Of a stretch of DNA of 64,000 nucleotides, positions 1 through 11,400 are shown one piece after another. Both the position numbers and the translations under genes were made by a program. The stretch spans positions 6,392,401-6,456,400 of the forward strand of contig OX359194.1 of NCBI GenBank assembly GCA_947172415.1. The letters are read 5' to 3'. How positions within the stretch are numbered: position 1 is the stretch's first letter; each line of letters opens with the position of its first letter. The DNA comes from Chondrosia reniformis (Eukaryota > Porifera > Demospongiae > Chondrillida > Chondrillidae). A model generated the notes under the pieces. That model saw nothing but the letters and a program-made list of their open reading frames with translations. It was not told the origin of the DNA and made no database searches.

Positions 1-299
1 GACACATCTCTATGGTGGTAGCTGTTCCCATAGAGGTTGGTAGCGCTTAGACTCTGAAGCTGTCTCCTAATCGGTTGGTGCCATAGAGACGTGCTCACCA
101 ATAATCCGGATTTCGGGGGGGTTCCACGTAAGTGGGATTGGCATCTGATATCTTAGGATTCATATGAGTCGGCCATATCGAGAAGAACTGGTTCTTCTCA
201 CGCAAGTGACACCCAAAGCTCAACTCGGCAGAGCGTTACCACCGATCCCGGCCTCTGAGCGTCGTGGATGGTAGCGTTCGGTATGGTCCAACTTTTTTT
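1..299 (+). ncRNA. Candidate structured ncRNA core, copy 1
   Basis: First of four copies of a ~295 bp core, its upstream promoter cut off by the window start. The sequence shows an 8 bp hairpin at 8-35 (CTCTATGG / CCATAGAG), TTGGTG/CACCAA pairing near 75-102, a CCAC-GTAA-GTGG hairpin near 123-134, and a 9 bp GAGAAGAAC/GTTCTTCTC hairpin near 179-198. It ends in a seven-T run at 293-299, the form of a Pol III terminator. There is no open reading frame worth the name. I could not match it to U1, U2, U3, U4, U6, 7SL, 7SK, RNase P/MRP or 5S RNA from memory. That it is transcribed is inference. Confidence 0.5.
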
Positions 300-553
300 C
301 TTTGGAGTTTCGTTGGCTGTCGATTGGCGATTTTTCACTTTAACGGCATCCATATATTATATATGGATAGATAGTGCTTCAATAACAATCAACTACTACA
401 CAGTGCATATCCATACGTATAAAATAATTGGAAAGTATTCCAGATTTTCAGAAATTGTATGGAATTTTGTTTCTAGATCTATTATATACCTTCTAACGGT
501 CGGCCATATTATAGTATTACGAAATTTTCTCTAACAATACAGTATTGACTGTA
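300..553 (+). repeat. Block 3' flank, copy 1
   Basis: AT-rich DNA following the core in all block copies. It contains a short palindrome (ATCCATATA/TATATGGAT) near 346-367. It is less conserved than the core when compared with the 46.9 kb copy, and it runs into the satellite at about 540-555. An 88-codon open frame here is repeated in the other blocks but has no recognisable product. Confidence 0.75.
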
Positions 554-3500
554 GTTCTGTAACTCTATCAAATGAATATATATGAAGCTGTGACTTCGTG
601 TCAGCATTCACAAACATCTATTATAAGCATGATCAATGAGTTATTGAAATTTTGATGGAACTTAAAATTTGCCTTATATCTCACCATACATTAACTTTGT
701 ATACAAGAATTTAATATACATTGAGAGTTGTAACTCTATGAAATGGAGAGATATGAAGCAAACACTTTGTGTCAGCATTCACAGACATCTATAGAGTATG
801 TCCAATGGGTTTTTGAAATTTTGATGGAACTTAAAATTAGCCCTATCTCTCACAATACATTAACTTTGTATACAAGAATTTAATGTACATTGAGAGCTGT
901 AACTCTATCAAATGGAGAGATATGAAGCAAACACTTTGTGTCAGCATTCACAGACATCTATAGATTATGAGCAATGGGTTTTTGAAATTTTGATGGAACT
1001 TAAAATTAGCCCTATCTCTCACCATACATTAACTTTGTATACCAGAATTCAATGTATATTGAGAGCTGTAACTCTATCAAATGGAGAGATATGAAGCAAA
1101 CACTTTGTGTCAGCATTCACAGACATCTATAGATAATGTCCAATGGGTTTTTGAAATTTTGATGGAACTTAAAATTAGCCCTATCTCTCACAATACATTA
1201 ACTTTGTATACCAGAATTTAATGTACATTGAGAGCTGTAACTCTATCAAATGGAGAGATATGAAGCAAACACTTTGTGTCAGCATTCACAGACATCTATA
1301 GATTATGTCCAATGGGTTTTTGAAATTTTGATGGAACTTAAAATTAGCCCTATCTCTCACCATACATTAACTTTGTATACCAGAATTCAATGTATATTGA
1401 GGGCTGTAACTCTATCAGATGGAGAGATATGAAGGAAACACTTTGTGTCAGCATTCACAGACATCTATAGAGTAGGTGAAGGGGGTTTTTGAAATTTTGA
1501 TGGAACAAAAATTTGCTCTATCTCTCACCATACATTAACTTTGTATACAAGAATTCAATATATATTGAGAGCTGTAACTCTATGAAATGGAGAGATATGA
1601 AGCAAACACTTTGTGTCAGCATTCACAGACATCTATAGAGTATGTCCAATGGGTTTTTGAAATTTTGATGGAACTTAAAATTAGCCCTATCTCTCACCAT
1701 ACATTAACTTTGTATACCAGAATTTAATGTACATTGAGAGCTGTAACTCTATCAAATGGAGTGATATGAAGCAAACACTTTGTGTCAGCATTCACAGACA
1801 TCTATAGATTATGTCCAATGGGTTTTTGAAATTTTGATGGAACTTAAAATTAGCCCTATCTCTCACCATACATTAACTTTGTATACCAGAATTCAATGTA
1901 TATTGAGGGCTGTAACTCTATCAGATGGAGAGATATGAAGCAAACACTTTGTGTCAGCATTCACAGACATCTATAGAGTAGGTGAAGGGGGTTTTTGAAA
2001 TTTTGATGGAACAAAAATTTGCTCTATCTCTCACCATACATTAACTTTGTATACAAGAATTCAATATATATTGAGACCTGTAACTCTATGAAATGGAGAA
2101 ATATGAAGCAAACACTTTGTGTCAGCATTCACAGACATCTATAGAGTATGTCCAATGGGTTTTTGAAATTTTGATGGAACTTAAAATTAGCCCTATCTCT
2201 CACCATACATTAACTTTGTATACAAGAATTTAATGTACATTGAGAGCTGTAACTCTATCAAATGGAGAGATATGAAGCAAACACTTTGTGTCAGCATTCA
2301 CAGACATCTATAGATTATGTCCAATGGGTTTTTGAAATTTTGATGGAACTTAAAATTGGCCCTATCTCTCACCTTACATTAACTTTGTATACCAGAATTC
2401 AATGTATATTGAGGGCTGTAACTCTATCAGATGGAGAGATATGAAGCAAACACTTTGTGTCACCATTCACAGACATCTATAGAGTAGATGAAGGGGGTTT
2501 TTGAAATTTTGATGGAACATAAAATTTGCTCTATCTCTCACCATACATTAACTTTGTATACAAGAATTCAATATATATTGAGAGCTGTAACTCTATGAAA
2601 TGGAGAGATATGAAGCAAACACTTTGTGTCAGCATTCACAGAAATCTATAGAGTATGTCCAATGGGTTTTTGAAATTTTGATGGAACTTAAAATTAGCCC
2701 TATCTCTCACCATACATTAACTTTGTATACCAGAATTTAATGTACATTGAGAGCTGTAACTCTATCAAATGGAGAGATATGAAGCAAACACTTTGTGTCA
2801 GCATTCACAGACATCTATAGATTATGTCCAATGGGTTTTTGAAATTTTAAGGTAACTTAAAATTAGCCCTATCTCTCACAATACATTAACTTTGTATACC
2901 AGAATTCAATGTATATTGAGGGCTGTAACTCTATCAGATGGAGAGATATGAAGCAAACACTTTGTGTCAGCATTCACAGACATCTATAGAGTAGGTGAAG
3001 GGGGTTTTTGAAATTTTGATGCAACAAAAATTTGCTCTATCTCTCACCATACATTAACTTTGTAAACCAGAATTTAATGTACATTGAGAGCTGTAACTCT
3101 ATTAAATGGAGAGATATGAAGCAAACACTTTGTGTCAGCATTCACAGACATCTATAGAGTATGGCCAGTGAGTTTTTGAAATTTTGATGGAACATAAAAT
3201 TTGCTCTATCTCTCACCATACATTAACTTTGTATACCAGAATTTAATGTACATTGAGAGCTGTAACTCTATCAAATGGAGAGATATGAAGCAAACACTTT
3301 GTGTCAGCATTCACAGACATCTATAGATTATGTCCAATGGGTTTTTGAAATTTTGATGGAACTTAAAATTTGCCCTATCTCTCACAATACATTAACTTTG
3401 TATACCAGAATTCAATGTATATTGAGGGCTGTAACTCTATCAGATGGAGAGATATGAAGCAAACACTTTGTGTCAGCATTCACAGACATCTATAGAGTAG

Positions 3501-4740
3501 ATGAAGGGGGTTTTTGAAATTTTGATGGAACATAAAATTTGCTCTATCTCTCACCATACATTAACTTTGTATAAAAGAATTCAATATATATTGAGACCTG
3601 TAACTCTATGAAATGGAGAGATATGAAGCAAACACTTTGTGTCAGCATTCACAGACATCTATAGAGTATGTCCAATGGGTTTTTGAAATTTTGATGGAAC
3701 TTAAAATTAGCCCTATCTCTCACCATACATTAACTTTGTATACAAGAATTTAATGTACATTGAAAGCTGTAACTCTATCAAATGGAGAGATATGAAGCAA
3801 ACACTTTGTGTCAGCATTCACAGACATCTATAGATAATGTCCAATGGGTTTTTGAAATTTTGATGGAACTTAATATTTGCCTTATATCTCACCATACATT
3901 AACTTTGTATACAAGATTTCAATATATATTGAGAGCTGTAACTCTATGAAATGGAGAGATATGAAGCAAACACTTTGTGTCAGCATTCACAGACATCTAT
4001 AGAGTAGGTGAAGGGGGTTTTTGAAAGTTTGATGAAGCAAAAATTTGCTCTATCTCTCACCATACATTAACTTTGTATACCAGAATTTAATGTACATTGA
4101 GAGCTGTAACTCTATTAAATGGAGAGATATGAAGCAAACACTTTGTGTCAGCATTCACAGACATCTATAGATTATGTCCAATGGGTTTTTGAAATTTTGA
4201 TGGAACTTAAAATTTGCCCTATCTCTCACCATACATTAACTTTGTATACAAGAATTCAATGTATATTGAGGGCTGTAATTCTATCAGATGGAGAGATATG
4301 AAGCAAACACTTTGTGTCAGCATTCACAGACATCTATAGAGTAGCTATAGGTGAAGGGGGTTTTTGAAATTTTGATGGAACAAAAATTTGCTCTATCTCT
4401 CACCATACATTAACTTTGTATACCAGAATTTAATGTACATTGAGAGCTGTAACTCTATTAAATGGAGAGATATGAAGCAAACACTTTGTGTCAGCATTCA
4501 CAGACATCTATAGAGTATGTCCAGGGGGGGTTTGAAATTTTGATGGAACTTAAAATTTGCTCTATATCTCACAATACATTAACTTTGTATACAAGAATTT
4601 AATATACATTGAGAGCTGTAACTCTATCAAATGGAGAGATATGAAGCAAACACTTTGTGTCAGCATTCACAGACATCTCGAGAGTATGTCCAGTGAGTTT
4701 TTGAAATTTTGATTAAACATAAAATTTGCCCTATCTCTCA
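554..4740 (+). repeat. 169 bp satellite array 1 (~25 monomers)
   Basis: Head-to-tail monomers of about 169 bp. At least two monomer types are visible: one with GATTATGTCCAATGGG and AAATTAGCCC, the other with GAGTAGGTGAAGGGGG and AAATTTGCTC. Near-identical monomers recur at 1250, 2262 and 3275, a spacing of 1012-1013 bp, so a six-monomer higher-order unit is superimposed on the basic repeat. Each monomer holds a conserved stretch reading CCCTATCTCTCACCATAC. Short open frames of 60 codons recur with the array and are not genes. Confidence 0.95.
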
Positions 4741-5374
4741 CTTGACATTTGTAAGTATATACAGATTCAGATGATATCCTACAATATAAAAAAAAAAAAA
4801 AACATTTTTGGAACTGCAGTGCATTATATAGCTATATTTTATTGATACATCATTCTCTCTTGAGTTAGGAATTAGACTTAGAATACAGAGGTCTAGTTGT
4901 AATATCGATCATAGACTAAATATCGTACTAGCGATAAATATCGGACCTCGCTCTATATCTAGTTTTCTGTATCATGAAAAGTCGCTCTCCTCCCACCGCC
5001 GAGATATAGAAAGACTTTTATCCATTTGCCACAGTTTTGAGATGTATTGGAAATACTGCGTATGTGTGTAAAATTGCTTGGAACGATTCACTGGGCTGGA
5101 ATTAAAGTGGAATAAATTGACGATTTCTCGAAAATAATTGGCATCAGAAAAGTCGTTCTCCTCGGCTCATCAAGACACTTACAGGATTATTTTCGCTTTC
5201 CCCAGTATTCAGATGAACCACAAATACTGCCTATGTCTTTAAACTTGCTTGGAACAATTCACCGATCTGGAAATAACGAGAAATATATAAAAAAAAGCCC
5301 CAACCACAACCGTTTTCTTTGGACAAAACTTCATATAAATAGAAGCGAAAAACCTTATAAAGTAGGCCTACCTG
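4741..5374 (+). repeat. Block 5' region, copy 2, with internal duplication
   Basis: Non-satellite DNA leading to the core, nearly identical to 7244-7869. It contains two diverged tandem copies of a ~160 bp segment, starting near 4976 (GAAAAGTCGCTCTCCTCC) and 5148 (GAAAAGTCGTTCTCCTCG) and each ending in a GCTTGGAACRATTCAC motif. The last 45 bp hold TAAATAGAAGCG-type sequence and a TTATAAAG box at about 5357-5364, which stay conserved in the diverged 46.6 kb copy while sequence further upstream does not. The arrangement looks like the proximal promoter of the core. Confidence 0.75.
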
Positions 5375-5673
5375 GACACATCTCTATGGTGGTAGCTGTT
5401 CCCATAGAGGTTGGTAGCGCTTAGACTCTGAAGCTGTCTCCTAATCGGTTGGTGCCATAGAGACGTGCTCACCAATAATCCGGATTTCGGGGGGGTTCCA
5501 CGTAAGTGGGATTGGCATCTGATATCTTAGGATTCATATGAGTCGGCCATATCGAGAAGAACTGGTTCTTCTCACGCAAGTGACACCCAAAGCTCAACTC
5601 GGCAGAGCGTTACCACCGATCCCGGCCTCTGAGCGTCGTGGATGGTAGCGTTCGGTATGGTCCAACTTTTTTT
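5375..5673 (+). ncRNA. Candidate structured ncRNA core, copy 2
   Basis: Same core as at 1-299, essentially identical through the T-run at 5667-5673. Here the upstream side is intact: a TTATAAAG box lies 10-20 bp before the first conserved base and about 25-30 bp before the first hairpin, spacing that would suit a Pol III type 3 (U6/7SK-like) promoter. The transcription start is not known. A SINE-like or structural repeat core cannot be excluded. Confidence 0.5.
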
Positions 5674-5930
5674 CTTTGGAGTTTCGTTGGCTGTCGATTG
5701 GCGATTTTTCACTTTAACGGCATCCATATATTATATATGGATAGATAGTGCTTCAATAACAATCAACTACTACACAGTGCATATCCATATGTATAAAATA
5801 ATTGGAAAGTATTCCAGATTTTCAGATATTGTATGGAATTTTGTCTCTAGATCTATTATATACCTTCTAACGGTCGGCCATATTATAGTATTACGAAATT
5901 TTCTCTAACAATACAGTATTGACTGTAGTT
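5674..5930 (+). repeat. Block 3' flank, copy 2
   Basis: Same AT-rich 3' flank as 300-553, with the palindrome around 5720-5741. It ends in the satellite junction at about 5915-5930. It is almost identical to the 8169-8425 copy, so these two blocks separated recently. Confidence 0.75.
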
Positions 5931-7243
5931 CTGTAACTTTATCAAATGAATATATATGAAGCTGTGACTTCGTGTCAGCATTCAAAAACATCTATTATAA
6001 GCATGATCAATGAGTTATTGAAATTTTGATGGAACTTAAAATTTGCCTTATATCTCACCATACATTAACTTTGTATACAAGAATTTAATATACATTGAGA
6101 GCTGTAACTCTATGAAATGGAGAGATATGAAGCAAACACTCTGTGTCAGCATTCACAGACATCTTTAGAGTATGTCCAATGGGTTTTTGAAATTTTGATG
6201 GAACTTAAAATTAGCCCTATCTCTCACCATACATTAACTTTGTATACCAGAAATTAATGTACATTGAGAGCTGTAACTCTATCAAATGGAGAGATATGAA
6301 GCAAACACTTTGTGTCAGCATTCACAGACATCTATAAATTATGTCCAATGGGTTTTTGAAATTTTGATGGAACTTAAAATTTGCCCTATCTCTCACCATA
6401 CATTAACTTTGTATACCAGAATTCAATGTATATTGAGGGCAGTAACTCTATCAGATGGAGAGATATGAAGCAAACACTTTGTGTCAGCATTCACAGACAT
6501 CTATAGAGTAGGTGAAGGGGGTTTTTGAAATTTTGATGAAACAAAAATTTGCTCTATCTCTCACCATACATTAACTTTGTATACAAGAATTTAATGTACA
6601 TTGAGAGCTGTAACTCTATTAAATGGAGAGATATGAAGCAAACACTTTGTGTCAGCATTCACAGACATCTATAGAGTAGATGAAGGGGGTTTTTGAAATT
6701 TTGATGGAACATAAAATTTTCTCTATCTCTCACCATACATTTACTTTGTATACAAGAATTCAATATATATTGAGAGCTGTAACTCTATCAAATGGAGAGA
6801 TATGAAGGAAACACTTTGTGTCAGCATTCACAGACATCTATAGAGTATGTCCAATGGGTTTTTGAAATTTTGATGGAACTTAAAATTAGCCCTATCTATC
6901 ACCATACATTAACTTTGTATACAAGAATTTAATGTACATTGAGAGCTGTAACTCTATCAAATAGAGAGATATGAAGCAAACACTTTGTGTCAGCATTCAC
7001 AGACATCTATAGATTATGTCCAATGGGTTTTTGAAATTTTGATGGAACTTAAAATTTGCCCTATCTCTCACAATACATTAACTTTGTATACCAGAATTTA
7101 ATGTACATTGAGAGCTGTAACTCTATTAAATGGAGAGATATGAAGCAAACACTTTGTGTCAGCATTCACAGACATCTCGAGAGTATGTCCAGTGAGTTTT
7201 TGAAATTTTGATTAAACATAAAATTTGCCCTATCTCTCACTTG
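5931..7243 (+). repeat. 169 bp satellite array 2 (~8 monomers)
   Basis: Short plus-orientation array between two block copies. Its last monomer stops within CCTATCTCTCAC and passes into TGACATTTGTAAG at about 7241, exactly as array 1 does at about 4740. This shared junction shows that the array-plus-block unit was duplicated as a whole (2495 bp offset). Confidence 0.95.
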
Positions 7244-7869
7244 ACATTTGTAAGTATATACAGATTCAGATGATATCCTACAATATAAAAAAAAAAACAT
7301 TTTTGGAACTGCAGTGCATTATATAGCTATATTTTATTGATACATCATTCTCTCTTGAGTTAGGAATTAGACTTAGAATACAGAGGTCTAGTTGTAATAT
7401 CGATCATAGACTTAATATCGTACTAGCGATAAATATCGGACCTCGCTCTATATCTAGTTTTCTGTATCATGAAAAGTCGCTCTCCTCCCTCCGCCGAGAT
7501 ATAGAAAGACTTTTATCCATTTGCCACAGTTTTGAGATGTATTGGAAATACTGCGTATGTGTGTAAAATTGCTTGGAACGATTCACTGGGCTGGAATTAA
7601 AGTGGAATAAATTGACGATTTCTCGAAAATAATTGGCATCAGAAAAGTCGTTCTCCTCGGCTCATCAAGACACTTACAGGATTATTTTCGCTTTCCCCAG
7701 TATTCAGATGAACCACAAATACTGCCTATGTCTTTAAACTTGCTTGGAACAATTCACCGATCTGGAAATAACGAGAAATATATGAAAAAAAGCCCCAACC
7801 ACAACCGTTTTCTTTGGACAAAACTTCATATAAATAGAAGCGTAAAACCTTATAAAGTAGGCCTACCTG
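7244..7869 (+). repeat. Block 5' region, copy 3
   Basis: Near-identical to 4741-5374, including the internal ~160 bp tandem duplication and the TTATAAAG box just before the core. The visible differences are a shorter A-run near 7288 and a few substitutions. Confidence 0.75.
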
Positions 7870-8168
7870 GACACATCTCTATGGTGGTAGCTGTTCCCAT
7901 AGAGGTTGGTAGTGCTTAGACTCTGAAGCTGTCTCCTAATCGGTTGGTGCCATAGAGACGTGCTCACCAATAATCCGGATTTCGGGGGGGTTCCACGTAA
8001 GTGGGATTGGCATCTGATATCTTAGGATTCATATGAGTCGGCCATATCGAGAAGAACTGGTTCTTCTCACGCAAGTGACACCCAAAGCTCAACTCGGCAG
8101 AGCGTTACCACCGATCCCGGCCTCTGAGCGTCGTGGATGGTAGCGTTCGGTATGGTCCAACTTTTTTT
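7870..8168 (+). ncRNA. Candidate structured ncRNA core, copy 3
   Basis: Same core, differing from copies 1 and 2 by one visible substitution (TAGTGCTTAG for TAGCGCTTAG) at about 7910-7919. The terminal T-run is at 8162-8168. Hairpin arms are unchanged. See the 5375-5673 entry for promoter and structure. Confidence 0.5.
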
Positions 8169-8425
8169 CTTTGGAGTTTCGTTGGCTGTCGATTGGCGAT
8201 TTTTCACTTTAACGGCATCCATATATTATATATGGATAGATAGTGCTTCAATAACAATCAACTACTACACAGTGCATATCCATATGTATAAAATAATTGG
8301 AAAGTATTCCAGATTTTCAGATATTGTATGGAATTTTGTCTCTAGATCTATTATATACCTTCTAACGGTCGGCCATATTATAGTATTACGAAATTTTCTC
8401 TAACAATACAGTATTGACTGTAGTT
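8169..8425 (+). repeat. Block 3' flank, copy 3
   Basis: Same flank as 5674-5930, ending in the satellite junction. No gene seen. Confidence 0.75.
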
Positions 8426-11400
8426 CTGTAACTCTATCAAATGAATATATATGAAGCTGTGACTTCGTGTCAGCATTCACAAACATCTATTATAAGCATG
8501 ATCAATGAGTTATTGAAATTTTGATGGAACTTAAAATTTGCCTTATATCTCACCATACATTAACTTTGTATACAAGAATTTAATATACATTGAGAGCTGT
8601 AACTCTATCAAATGGAGAGATATGAAGCAAACACTTTGTGTCAGCATTCACAGACATCTATAGAGTATGTCCAATGGGTTTTTGAAATTTTGATGGAACT
8701 TAAAATTAGCCCTATCTCTCACCATACATTAACTTTGTATACAAGAATTTAATGTACATTGAGAGCTGTAACTCTATTAAATGGAGAGATATGAAGCAAA
8801 AACTTTGTGTCAGCATTCACAGACATCTATAGATTATGTCCAATGGGTTTTTGAAATTTTGATGGAACTTAAAATTAGCCCTATCTCTCACCATACATTA
8901 ACTTTGTATACCAGAATTCAATGTATATTGAGGGCTATAACTGTATCAGATGGAGAGATATGAAGCAAACACTTTGTGTCAGCATTCACAGACATCTATA
9001 GAGTATGTCCAGGGGGGTTTTGAAATTTTGATGGAACTTAAAATTTGCTCTATCTCTCACAATACATTAACTTTGTATACCAGAATTTAATGTACATTGA
9101 GAGCTGTAACTCTATCAAATGGAGAGATATGAAGCAAACACTTTGTGTCAGCATTCACAGACATCTATAGAGTATGTCCACTGGGTTTTTGAAATTTTGA
9201 TGGAACATAAAATTTGCCCTATCTCTCACCATACATTAACTTTGTATACATATATTTAATGTACATTGAGAGCTGTAACTCTATCAAATAGAGAGAGATA
9301 TGAAGCAAACACTTTGTGTCAACATTCACAGACATCTATAGAGCAGGTGAAGGGTTTTTTTGAAATTTTGATGGAACTTAATATTTGCTCTATCTCTCAC
9401 CATACATTAACTTTGTATACAATAATTTAATGTACATTGAGAGCTGTAACTCTATCAAATGGAGAGATATGAAGCAAACACTTTGTGTCAGCATTCAGAC
9501 ATCTATAGAGCAGGTGAAGGGGTTTTTTGAAATTTTGATGGAACTTAATATTTGCTCTATCTCTCACCATACATTAACTTTGTATACAATAATTTAATGT
9601 ATATTGAGAGCTGTAACTCTATCAAATGGAGAGATATGAAGCAAACACTTTGTGTCAGCATTCAGACATCTATAGAGTATGTCCAGTGAGTTTTTGAAAT
9701 TTTGATGAAACATAAAATTTGCTCTATCTCTCATCATACATTAACTTTGTATACAAGAATTCAATATATATTGAGGGTTGTGACTCTATCAGATGAAGAG
9801 ATATGAAGCAAACACTTTGTGTCAACATTCACAGACATCTATAGAGTATGTCCAGTGAGTTTTTGAAATTTTGATGGAACTTAATATTTCCTCTATCTCT
9901 CACCATACATTAACTTTGTATACAAGAATTTAATGTATATTGAGGGCTGTAACTCTATCAGATGGAGAGATATGAAGCAAACACTTTGTGTCAGCATTCA
10001 CAGACATCTATAGAGTATGTCCAAGGGGTTTTTGAAATTTTGACGGAACTTAAAATTAGCCCTATCTCTCACAATACATTAACTTTGTATACCCGAATTT
10101 AATGTACATTGAGAGCTGTAACTCTATCAGATGGAGAAATATGAAGCAAACACTTTGTGTCAGCATTCACAGACATCTATAGAGTATGTCCAAGGGGTTT
10201 TTTAAATTTTGATGGAACTTAAAATTAGCCCTATCTCTCACCATACATTAACTTTGTATACATATATTTAATGTACATTGAGAGCTGTAACTCTATCAAA
10301 TAGAGAGAGATATGAAGCAAACACTTTGTGTCAACATTCACAGACATCTATAGATAATGTCCAGTGAGTTTTTGAAATTTTGATGAAACATAAAATTTGC
10401 TCTATCTCTCATCATACATTAACTTTGTATACAAGAATTCAATATATATTGAGGGTTGTGACTCTATCAGATGAAGAGATATGAAGCAAACACTTTGTGT
10501 CAACATTCACAGACATCTATAGAGTATGTCCAGTGAGTTTTTGAAATTTTGATGGAACTTAATATTTGCTCTATCTCTCACCATACATTAACTTTGTATA
10601 CAAGAATTTAATGTATATTGAGGGCTGTCACTCTATCAAATGGAGAGATGTGAAGCAAACACTTTGTGTCAACATTCACAGACATCTATAGAGTATGTCC
10701 AGTGAGTTTTTGAAATTTTGATGGAACTTAAAATTAGCCCTATCTCTCACAATACATTAACTTTGTATACCAGAATTTAATGTACATTGAGAGCTGTAAC
10801 TCTATCAGATGGAGAAATATGAAGCAAAAACTTTGTGTCAACATTCACAGACATCTATAGAGTATGTCCAGTGAGTGTTTGAAATTTTGATGGAACTTAA
10901 TATTTGCTCTATCTCTCACCATACATTAACTTTGTATACATATATTTAATGTACATTGAGAGCTGTAACTCTATCAAATAGAGAGAGATATGAAGCAAAC
11001 ACTTTGTGTCAACATTCACAGACATCTATAGATAATGTCCAGTGAGTTTTTGAAATTTTGATGAAACATAAAATTTGCTCTATCTCTCATCATACATTAA
11101 CTTTGTATACAAGAATTCAATATATATTGAGGGTTGTGACTCTATCAGATGAAGAGATATGAAGCAAACACTTTGTGTCAACATTCACAGACATCTATAG
11201 AGTATGTCCAGTGAGTTTTTGAAATTTTGATGGAACTTAATATTTGCTCTATCTCTCACCATACATTAACTTTGTATACAAGAATTTAATGTATATTGAG
11301 GGCTGTAACTCTATCAAATGGAGAGATGTGAAGCAAACACTTTGTGTCAACATTCACAGACATCTATAGAGTATGTCCAGTGAGTTTTTGAAATTTTGAT

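Noticed and set aside
268-534. 88-codon frame after the RNA core, repeated in each block
   Set aside because: It lies in the less conserved flank and is lost in copy 4, so conservation does not favour a protein.
912-1094. Recurring 60-codon open frames (MERYEANTLCQ type) in the satellite
   Set aside because: They follow the 169 bp repeat period, cross monomer borders and appear only where monomer variants lack a stop. No coding signature.
5365-5400. Core as U1 snRNA because it begins CTACCTGG
   Set aside because: The U1-70K loop, remaining stems and Sm site are absent.
5375-5673. Core as a spliced-leader RNA because it contains CCAC-GTAAGT
   Set aside because: The leader would be about 140 nt long, no Sm site follows, and copy 4 disrupts the donor (GTAATG).
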